A DNA stretch of 64,000 bases, from contig OZ007567.1 in the NCBI GenBank assembly GCA_963931925.1, positions 81,663,186 to 81,727,185 of the forward strand, written 5' to 3'. Below are positions 26,301-38,300 of this stretch, one piece after another. The notes beneath the pieces are model-generated. The model was not told where the DNA came from and did not search any database. It worked only from the letters and a program-made list of their open reading frames with translations. Both the position numbers and the translations under genes were made by a program. How positions within the stretch are numbered: position 1 is the stretch's first letter; the number at the start of each line of letters is the position of its first letter. This stretch comes from Onchidella celtica. Taxonomy: Eukaryota > Mollusca > Gastropoda > Systellommatophora > Onchidiidae.

Positions 26301-29300
26301 CAGGTTTCTTATTCAGTCTTATGTATATCTCATCACTATGATTCAGATCTACTTCCATCCAAACAGATACAACTTTCTTCTAACAAAAAAGTGTAATCAG
26401 CAACTTCAGTATTATTGGTATTATTATTTAATTTTGTTTTATCCCTTCTACAATTTGAATTTATATCATCGGCTGCTGTTTCAATCACCTGCACTTACCT
26501 CTGCCACTGTTTTGGCAAAATAATATGTGTCTGATCTATACAAGCCTGTCCCATACTCCCTCATGAACACAGCAATCTCTAGCGGAAATGACTGAAATTG
26601 TATAAAAGTAAATTAGCTGCATATGAAGGTTATCAGCATCATTATCTCCCAGTAATATGCCATTGTTTCTTGGGAATTGTGGGTTACACTTAGCTGTTTC
26701 ATTATAATTACTGATACCACACATTCCATATATATGGTGTGTTGCATAGCAGTTATGTGTTTCCTTAGCTTTTAGATATAAAGATGATAGCTTTAGGAAG
26801 GATATTTCAGGTATGCTATAAAGTACATGGATGATAATGTTTGTTGTTCTTCTTGTATTTTGCATGAAAAAAAATTATTGAAAAGAAACAAGGCAAAATA
26901 AATGAATGTTTTTATGCGGCCTTTTATTATGTGCACAGGAAAGATATCGTTATAATTTGTTTCAGTATTTTGTTATTGTGATATTTACAGTTGACATGAA
27001 ACTGTTATGAGTTCAGTTGCAGAAGATATATTTCTGGGGGCTATCTACTGTAAGGATTACTTACATTGATGACAGCAAAGATATTAGAAAAAGAGGTGTT
27101 GACAATGAGCAGAAAGATAGCACCATTGATGTCCATAACCCCTTTCTGGTCGACAGATAGTTGCAGGTACACCAAACCCAACACCATGCCAACCACCTGA
27201 AATATTGTTTAATGCAGTGTGAATTATGGCACATTCTAGCCCTTTATTTGTAGATGGTGCAAAAGTCAACAGAAATAATAAAGACTAAAAAACATTCCAC
27301 AAAATAGCGTTCTACTTTTCTTTTTGAATTGTGCCAGAAATGTTGAACTTCTCAAAACACAGAAACAGAACAATACAGAAATTTATTGAGTTGCAAACTG
27401 CATTGGAGTTATTAACCCTCGTCCTGCGGGAGGCCACTATATTGGCCTCACGATTTATCCATCACTATTGTTGATATTGCGTCCTAAAGTAAACACGATA
27501 CACGTGTTCAAAAGGACCCAATTGCTGAGGTTATCGGCAACACGTGAATGATCGGCTGACTGGCCGCTGGCTATCCCCGCACAGGACGTTATGAGGACGA
27601 GTTCACTCAACGCGGGATGAGAGTTAACGCCTTCACTTCCGCTGATAACCAATACCATATATCAGGGGAAAAAACTGCATTTTGTGACTAGAACCAATAA
27701 CTCAACAAAACATTGCTCATCTGTTGTAATGAAAATTCACATGGAAAGTCTACAAATAACACTTTTCTATTGTTATTGATTGCAATAATTGTTATCATCT
27801 TATAGGTGCCAAAAAAACATGACCTTTTTCAAAGGCCTGAAGATTTTCCTTGTTGTGGACATGTAGTGTAGGCCTACAAGCTTGACCAAGAAATTTTAAA
27901 TTGATTAAGACTCTTGTTAAATGTTTAAGGTGGCTGAGAAGTTCAGTGATACTCACAAATGTTTGCATGATGCGAACTCTGAACAAAATGACATCACGGA
28001 ATATGCTGATCCAATTTCTCCAGAACAGATAACGGAACTGTGTCAGCCAAGGAGCTTCATACCTTACATGATCAAAATGAAATGATTTCACATCAATCAT
28101 GGAACAGTTCTCAGTGTACATTACAGGCACTGAACTTTCTTTAAAATCTCTATCCAAAGCCGTGAGTCTCAAACATTATGCTCTTTGTGGCTCCAAGCAT
28201 TTTACTACATTTCTTTATGTAAATCTATAAATCTAGAGAGCATTGGGTCATTTTGCACCTCAAGAATAATACAGACTGTCAAAATGGATGCAATAATATG
28301 TCGCAACATTTGCTCAAAACCTGTATAATAGAAAAAGATGTTGCATATTTTAAAATGATACATGTAAGCAATAATCTGTTTACCACTTACCTGGATTCAC
28401 CAGCCACGACTTCATCAAACTGAAACAAAGCAAAAAAAAAAAAAGAAAACAAAAACTGAAATAAGTTCAGCATGAAATTAACTTTCAAAATGGTCCGTGA
28501 CTCATTCATTACTGAACAATTTGATAATCGTGGCCACAAAATGCCTGACTCCGAAATTTTGTAATTTTGGTGTTTGTAGTGTAAGCAGAATAGGACTGAC
28601 TTTACATTATAATATGTAAAAATACCTTACCATTAAACAAAACAGAAATACTAAAAGTACATTTATACAGTTGACCTATTTAAACTTTGGGAGCTTTTCC
28701 AAAGACCATTAACTTACCATGGCATCATTTCTATCTACTCGTGCTTTCTCCACCAGTTTATCTGCTGCTTCTTGCATTTCTGTATTCTCTGGGCTGTCTG
28801 AAAACTTATCACATACTGCCTGTTAGATCAGAACCAGACAAAACAAGATTAATCCAGTGGTGAATGACAAATCAACAATGAAAAGACCAACACATAAATG
28901 GTGGTCCATAGTCCTTAACATCAGCATAATATGTAATTTCATATTAGTCTGGATTGCAGAAAGTGTAGTGACAATAATAGATAAGCGGTTGTAAGTCACA
29001 TAGTCTAGCAAGGCATTAAAAATAATCCCATCTTTGTATAACCTTGTATTGTATACATGCTGTTCTTTGTCACAGTGATCTGAGGTAAAGCTGGGCATCA
29101 GTATGAACTTCAAGGGTTAGTTAAATTTGGACAGTAGTCTGGAGGATAAGTAATGAATCCCAAAATTTCTAACCTGTTCATTTCATCATTGTTCCCTAAG
29201 ACCAGTTATTAAAAACTTTAAAAAAATCAATTTTCACGTATTTCCAACTACATTCAAAGCCGCATTGAATGATCTTGGTTATAGTCTCTTAAGCCAAAAA

Positions 29301-32300
29301 ATAATCAAAGAGCAAACTTTCAAATATTTGTCGTAACTAGACCATTTGTGTGTTGGATGAACTACGAGTGGCTAATGTGGTTACTGCGTGGGTTCAATAG
29401 TAACTCCCTTAAGGATACACAGGATTAACAAACACAGGGTTCTGCTGGCAATCTTATTTATTCAAAAAGCCTAACAAAGGTATCCCTACCAAACAAAAAG
29501 CCCAACCAGCCATAAGCCAAAGTCTCTCTGCTACTGGCGCAACTGGACTAGGCCATGTTTTGGGCGAGGCGCGCCACGGCAGGCCGCCGCCGGTCTATTG
29601 TACTGCAAGGTCCACTTGTGCTTCCTATTGTTGCGGCGTCTTTGATGGAGTCTGCTTGACCACTCTTCACTGGCCTCATCTTTATGAGCCAGCGCGGACG
29701 TCTGAGAGGGCTAGTACGTAGTCCAGTGTTGGACAAGTGAAAGGCTCGGACATTGAGTCCAGCCGAATAACATAACCGGTTAGGGTCCTAACACAATCGA
29801 ATTTACAGTACGGTTAAAAGGGTGCACACAAAAGTCAATTAGGTATCCCAGTAAACTGCAGAAATTACTCTATGGTCCCCTCCAGCTATAATTGAATAAA
29901 TCTGACCCAGGTTGGAATTATTGGGGATAACATGCGTCTAACTCATAGTTTACTTTAAATCCGAGACCCTCTTATTAATTATTTCAAAAGGAGATGTGCA
30001 TCAAAGTACAACGAAATTAGTACCATTATAAAGTAGAAACTTGCTGCTAAAATTCTAACTGACTACTTATACCAGAAACCCGTTAATAGTTTTAATATAA
30101 ATTTTCAAAGTGTCAGGACTAACAACATTGGACAAATTTGTGCGGGATACTTTCGTCCATTAATACGACGTATCTCCATTGATAACAAACGTTATCATGA
30201 GTACCTATTTTGTACCGATAGGGTATTGCCTACTCTCAACAATGAATTCGTGTTCCCGTCTTTCTGTCGGTGGATAACAACGAAGGAGCGAGTTGTAAGA
30301 AACTTAAAGCCATGATATAAGAGTTGGAAGCCCGGTGGTCAACATTTCCAACTGACCAATCAAAATGCGCGCTTTTCACCGTGATGTGAATAACGGGTCC
30401 CACGCTAGTATCACAAGGGAAATAATCCAATTAATGGTACTCGGCCAAGTGTCCATAAACTACTATGAGTGGCCGTCCCTTACTCACGCACCAGAGTTAC
30501 CATGAAAGCACATTAAAAATAGAAAGTCGTTCATCCTCTCACATGTGCTTCTTCTGAAAAGTAGTCAGAACTGATTACTACAATTTTAGAGAAAAGTGAT
30601 GATTTGATGCTTAATCGTCCTTGGTGAGGGATGGCAACAAAAAGTTAGCAAGGGCATTAAAAATTCGAGTGTCTCCTCCAATAGCTACAAATACAAATGT
30701 GTGTGTTTAGTCACAGTAACAGTCAATGCTGTTTAATATTTCAAATGGGAAATATAATCACCATTACAGTATGTGCCAGATATAGGAAATTTGCTCACAT
30801 GTGTGCGAGTTCGACATTCTTCCTCTTTCCCTGGTATGATTGCCAAAGTGAGGATAAAGTGGTCTGCTGGATTATAATTCTTTGGGCATGGATACTGCAT
30901 TCTGGTGGATTGAAGTGATAATTCCATGAAACAGTTTATGAGGATACACGGCATCAGTTTTGAAAATAGTAGGCTACCATATACACTCAATTTAGAATAC
31001 TTTAATTTAATGGTGTCATTGTGTTTCATTTTACTGTGGTGCGGTCTTTTTCAGATCATAATTATTGCAAAGGGAAACAATTTTAATACTATTTAAAGAA
31101 CTTCAAAGACAAAGCTCACTGCGGTGATCTAAATCTAATATATTAGTAGTAATTTACAAGTGTAATGGCAGCATATATTACCTTTCAAAGAATTCCAAGG
31201 CACCTGTCGGTGTTCCCATGAAAGCTGTTCTTCCCTCAGCCAACAGCAGGATCCTGTCCATGCCATGTGTAAAGAAAACCTTTTCATTTCTTCTTTACAC
31301 AAAACAGCTGATTTATCTGACCCTTAACTTTATGAGATCTTGAACAGGTCACATATACTGACACTGGAATTATTGTGTGTACTGGCAATCCAATGTTACA
31401 ATGTAAACTGAACAAAATAACAGCCTTAAAATATGAAGAAATTCATAAGTAATTACCTAGGCTTCTCTGTTTTAAAAATTATAAGAATGTCTTTCTGTGG
31501 ATACATTAAGTACGTGTATGTTAATGAGCTGCATTTCTGTGACAAAATTTTGCAAGCCCTGATTTTTTTGTGTACACAACAGGCTGAAATATGCTTTTCA
31601 AAGTTGTTGTTTTTGGTACAGACACATGTCTTTGCATTGTTCATCATTAAAAAATTGCATCTTCCTTATCTTCCCTGAAAGTATATTATTTTGCTGGTTC
31701 ACATTACTGATGATATTTTCTCAATAAACAAAACTGAGAATTTGATAGCAACTGTGAAAAGTTTATTACATAACAATAGAAAAACTAGATCATCATAATA
31801 ATAATATACTACATTCTCAAGCCAAGACACATCACCTTAAATTAGGTGCAGGTCAAAACTATAATAACAAAAATTCTACTTTGAATCACATATCCTTGTT
31901 ATTTAAGTCATGTACCAGTAATCTTATCATGCTGAATAAATGACATTACTAAGTGACGATTCAAAACACTAAAAATTATCATTGCTATCAGTCATGAGTC
32001 AGTAATCTGAAAATGACCACATGCTATGAAGGAATGAGTAAATGATAAAAAAAACAAAAACATTATCTCCTCAGTGATTTTGTTGATTGTGTAATGCATC
32101 ACATGCATCAACTACAGTTCAGTAGTTGTGATGATAGGCCTGTTGGTATTACATAAAAACTCAAAAACAGCTTTATCATCTGCAGAGATCCAGTAAGATC
32201 TGTCAGGACTTTCCAGTACTCATAATTTTTTCATAGTTTTCTTGCTATGACAAGTCTCAAGTCTCAGTCATTGCCTTCATTATATTCATAAACTCACAGA

Positions 32301-35300
32301 CGTGCTGACTACCATCAATCTCATACTAAGTACTCAGGCCAAGTCTTTTTGTTCTGAATGCATTCAAGTTTTTTCAGCTTTACCTGTCATGAATTTGGCT
32401 GTAAACATGACACTAAAATAGTCACTTTTGAAATAATACAGTAATTTGTCACATGCAACAGAAGGCAGAATTAGGGAATGAAACTTAGCCATATTTTCCT
32501 CAAAACTTACTGATTAAACATTGAAAACAGCTCTGAGGATGGCTGATGAATTGTGCACAGTATCACTCTGCCCCTGGATGCCATTTTCTGGAAAAGATGC
32601 AGATCAAAGTTGGAATGTCTTTTTCCCCAACACCTTAGCAAAGGGTCAGATTTAAAACTGCTTCAATTATGAGGCCCCCAATGCTCAGCTGAAAGACTAG
32701 CCTTACATACAACACTTTCATGGAGTCTTTTCATTCAAATCAGTACTTTAGAAACAGCTATTTTTACTGAAAGGAATATGCAAGGGTAATCACAATAAGG
32801 TGGCAATATGGAAAGGCAGAATCTAACATACAGATGACCCTGATGACCTTTGTTTTTCCCTAAAACTGTTTAGGACAAAGTTCTTCTGGCATGAAATCGT
32901 TTCTAACTCAGCCAACCATCTTTTGCTAAAGACTAACTTGAGATAGCATATGCTGCACTCACTGGTCAGTGGCGCTCCCACCTTCCAGGTGTCAAGATTA
33001 TTGTTACCTATTTTCTTCGAGACAGACTTTGTTTGTTAAAACTAGATGGCTTACTTTGTGTCTGCTTTTTCTGAATTTAGGAAATTCCTTCTGTATTTCA
33101 ATTTGCAACTGGATTTAATTTTGTCATGTCAGACATTGAAAAGGCATTGCCCAGGAATATCTTCAGAATGATGATATGCTGTAACATACAAGATACCTGC
33201 AAGGTGTGAACAATGTTCTGTGCCATGAAAGTGTCCAGACCAGAGGTAGGCTCATCACAGAAAAAGATTGGTGGATTGGTCAGTGCCTCAGATGCAAAAG
33301 ACAAGCGTTTCCTCTCACCTCCTGAGATACCTTTCTGGCCACCTCCACTGTTGCCAATTCTTGTGTTGGAACATGCGGACAAGCCCATCTATAATAATAA
33401 TAATCAATAACATTGATATAACACTTCATTCCATCAAATGTTACCTCTAAGTGCTTTACAATCATTCTAATTATGTACATAATGTTAGCGATATTTATTT
33501 AGTCAAGATTTTATGTTTTTGATGTTCATCAATAAAAATAGTAATTTAGTTTTAAAATGTCTCAAAGTTCAACAAGGAGAGACCATTGTACAAAAGGCAG
33601 CTTTTGTCTTGGTTTTTGGCAAAAATGCAGACTTGTTAAAATTCTCACCTTCACCATCACAATGTAAAAATTGTACTTGCTTACTTACTTCAAGTTTCAT
33701 GAAATAAAACATGTGATTACATCTGGCGATCGAGCTCCATTTCACATTAAACCTTTTACACTGCATTTCCATATTACAGATAAACTATTTGAGGAATTTA
33801 GTTGTACCTCTGTTATCACTTCTTCAACTCTTGCAAGTCGCGCTTGTTTCTGTAGCCGCTTGTCCATTCTAAGCAATGCCTGAAATGAATAAATGAATGA
33901 ATGAATGAATGAATGAATGAATCAGTAAATAAATGAATCAATCAATCAATCAATCAATCAAACCAATCAATCAATCACTCAGTCAAGCTACTAGTCATTC
34001 AGTCAACCAGGTCACTTGGTTAGGCTATCAATAAGAGTTTGAACCCATCCCATCCATCCATCCATCCATCCACCCATCCATTCACCCACATACCCGGCCA
34101 TCCATCCCTTCACCCACCATCCATCCATCCATCCATCCATCCACCCATCCATTCACCCACATACCCGGCCATCCATCCCTTCACCCACCATCCATCCATC
34201 CATCCATCACATAGCCATCCATTCATCCATCTCCGTCCATCCATCCATCTATCCTTCCATCCAGCCACCCACCCACCCATCTGTCTGTCCATCCATTCAT
34301 CCATCCATCCATTAGACCACTCATCCATCCATCCACTCAATAGATTTACCGTGTCCAAAGCGTGACTAAGCACAATAAAAGAGACAGTCTGAACATAGAT
34401 CTTCAATTCTTATCATACCAATTAGATTCTAGTTTATGTGACAATTAAAAAAAAAAAGATTTCATTCAGTTGAATACATCCCTCTTACCCTGAACTGCAA
34501 TTGCTCCCTTACAGTCAAAGTATTAATAAACAAGTCATCTTGTTGCACATAGGCTGAGATATGCTTGATTCCATCAGCAATCTGAAAAGCATTTTCAAAT
34601 GCAAATACTGGCATTAATACTGATCTCAAAGACAGAGCTACCCATCTTGTTGATGTTTCATCAGTATGTTATACACATCTTGACTGACGATACCACCTTG
34701 TTTACTAACATCTGTTGATTACACCAGATACCTTGTTCATAAACTTGCAACAGTGGAAAAGTCAATAACAACTTCTTTGAGATTCTCAAGAAAAGCTAGT
34801 CTTGAAGAATAGCAAGCTAAGCAACTTGCGGTGAATTTACATACACTTATTAACTCTAGTGAATAGATTTTCACATCCCTTTGCACAAAAACACATTAAA
34901 ATCCACCTATGTTGCAGACTGAGATGTGGACTGAAAGTCCCATATCATTATTCTAAATTAACATTTTCAGATCCATGGCAACAATGGCCTGTAAACACAC
35001 AATAGGTATGTAGCAATATGCTATCATCCTCCTTCTAAAGATTGCTGAACAGCTCTGATGTTACTTTGTAGTCTAAAGACTCTGTGCACATTATGAAAAC
35101 AGAAATCATCTTACATATAATGTCAAAGTTTAAAATAGTGATGAGCAGAATTAAATTCACAATCCTCTTAAAAACATACATGCCATCCATTTAGGCGAAT
35201 GTCTCCTGTGAATATGTAGCTCTTGATATTTCTACATGTGAGAACATTGAGAAGTGTAGATTTGCCAGCTCCACTGTAGAAGAAGACATCAAAAACAGTT

Positions 35301-38300
35301 GAAATTTGTGAATTTTCCACCTTTCAAATAACTCAATACTTCTTGCTGAGCATTTGTTACCAATACATATAAGAGTCTACAATATATTATAGTAATAAAG
35401 GCATTTGCTTTCAGTGTCGTAGCACACTGTTTCCAATACTTCATTCAGGTCACATGCTGCCATTGAGTCACGAAAATATCTACACTACCAAAGGAGGACT
35501 GTCCATAGAACCGCTTTTGAACTGCTCTTGGGCAATGAAGGACAGGAATATTATGTCACGCCTAATCTCAGGAAAGCTCATTACTCTGGCATTAACTAAA
35601 ATACAGGCACAAATTTTTAAGTCCGTGACAGACAGTGATCATATTAATATGTTTGCAGTGAATACACAATGGACATTTGGAACTTTCAGAAATCTGGATG
35701 AAGATGATCTTAATGAAACAAATTAAAAGTAACCTCTATAAAGTCTACACAGATCACATTAACATTAACGAGTTCAACATATCTCTTGCTCCTGTGACAC
35801 AAATGTAGTCTATGCATGGCACCAGTGGCATAAATAAAAGAATAAATAGACTTTACTAAACATTCAAGTATCACTCACAAAGTTTTTCAGTTTTTAACAC
35901 CTGTTTATTGGACTGAAATAAAAATGATGTAATTCAAAGATCCTACCTGGCACCCATGATGGCCAACAAAGTTCCTGGCTGTACAATACCACCGACTGAA
36001 ATATAACAAAGCAGCTTCACTAGTGCAATTACACTCAGTATTTATACACAGAAATTCTGTATGCCAAAATCTGTGCTTCATTTCGTAATCTGTCCATCCT
36101 TTCTCTCACCCAACCAGCCTCCTCCCCCCAAAAAACAAACAAACAAACAAACAAACAACACTGATTTTTTCATTCATCTCCATCCACCCCATTATCCATT
36201 ATTCAGTTATCAGTCATATTCACTGATAAATGCATGGCATTATTCCTCTATCCACCCATCCATCAGTATGTGTGAGAATATTCTTATGATCTAGCCACTG
36301 CCATCCATGTCTTTCCACAAACTCATATATACCCAGTCACTAAGCCAAAATTGTGTGTTTAGGTCTTTATTTGAGGAGGTTCACTGTCCTTGGCATTTAC
36401 ACCTCACTTTTCTTGTTTTTTACTTTCCTTGTTGTGATAGGGATTCGTTTTTTTGAACTTTGCCCAGGCAGCAGACTTGTTCAGCCTGCTCTTTGGGTGG
36501 GGGGGGGGGGGGGGTGCGGGTATTGAAATCGAAATTAGGCTCGGAAATATCGATATTGAGATTTTGTACTTTTCAGTTAGTTTATCCATTTAGGATCACT
36601 ATTTTACTAACCAAATGTCAATTTTGAATGTTTATAACCCTGAAATATGCCTTTTAGTGAGGTGGGGGGTCAAGAAAAAGGCACAAGAATCATGCCATTG
36701 ACCCGCAAAATTAGCCCTAAATAACATCTTAGTGACGCTATCAAAACCCCTACTCCTCCGTACACACCTGTCACAAGCCTTTGGTAGTTTGGAAATCATT
36801 GTTGAGGGCCAGCACACCAAGCAGGGATGACTTTAGCCATGTGTAACACGTTTCAATAACATTTTTATTGAAAGAAACTTTCAAATGCGATTTTCTCGAA
36901 TTGCACTTTTGATCAGTAATTTGTGAACTAGTTTTTTTTTATTTATTGACCAATTGGTATAAAATTTGGCTAACAACATGTTTGAACAAATCAAAAAATT
37001 CATACAGAAGGAAATTTATTTAACTTTTCATATTATTTTTTGGTTGAATTTTTTTGTTATAGAAAATAGGAAAAAATGGAATTCCCCTACATACCATTTT
37101 CAAAATTTATAACAAAAGATCTGTCAGAGATATCAAAATTCCCTTCGTATAAAGTTTTTAATTGGATTGAATAAGACATAAGAGAAGTTTCAAATAAATC
37201 TAGTAAAATTTGGCGAAGCCTATCTATATTGAATTTGGCACTTTTTGGGGGACTCAAAATCCAAGATGGCGACGTTTCCATGGCAACCATATGACAAACA
37301 ATTTTTTTGACATTTTTTTTCTGCTAATTAAGACATCCTGAATTCGATTATAATAGTTAAAATAGTGTATTTCTCATAATAACAAAAATCCCCTTCAGAA
37401 ACCGCACCCCCCCCCCCTTAAATTTAAATTGTAGCATAAAGTGAAGTATTTATGGCAGGGGCAGACAACGTACGGCCTGCAGGCCAGATCCGATCCAGAA
37501 AGGGATTTTGACCAGTCACCTGGCAAATTAATCCTACTGCACTCATTCTGTGTCTGACAGATTCAAAAGATGCCTAAATTCAAATAAATTGCCACTTAAC
37601 TAAGTTCTTTGATTACTAATGTGCATTCTTGATTAAGTATAACTGATTTTTTAGCATGAATAATTTCCACATATGAAGTTTTTGTTACGGTGTTCAACTG
37701 GCACACCGTCCACTCAGTAAAATGCAGTCTGGCCGGCAGAGTAAAAAACAAACTTGCCGACCCCCTGATTTTAAGATAACTGATCTGACTTACCGTCCTT
37801 CAAAATCTGCTTCTCTGATGGCAATACAGTTTCACCACGACCGCAACATCCTTTGCTTTTACCTGGCACCCGTACAGACACATTGAGCTTCTGCCAGCTC
37901 AGAGAGATTGGGTGAACTTTGTCCGTGCTGAAGCGCCTTGATTTTGTTGTTCCTATCTGAAGATTATTTTAAGGCGACATGAAATCTTACTGTTTAGTGC
38001 TTCAATTGTACAGTCCTGCACTAACCTTTAGGTTTAGGTTTCAGGTCTCAAAGTAAATCATCACAGAATGGGCCTATCAGCTGTATAATGGATCATCCTA
38101 CCCACCCCCTTCATTGGGTATCCTTTTGGTCATCTGTCTTTAACTATCTGGTGTATCCTGTTCTATGTCTACATCATCATGTATGGGTCTATACAGAAAA
38201 TGTATGTACTCAAATGTATGTGTTTATGTATGTTTGAGTTTTATTCAGAAACCACAAGAATTAAAGCCAAAGACCATAATTATATATTCTGATTCAGCAT

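Noticed and set aside
34039..34406. Long open frames on both strands in the CATC repeat
   Set aside because: They exist because a 4-bp repeat without stop triplets is open in all frames. The peptides are pure low complexity, inside an ABCG intron.
35174..35186. GC splice donor 6 bp before the end of ABCG exon 4
   Set aside because: It would shift phase relative to exon 5. The nearby GTATGT donor keeps the frame.
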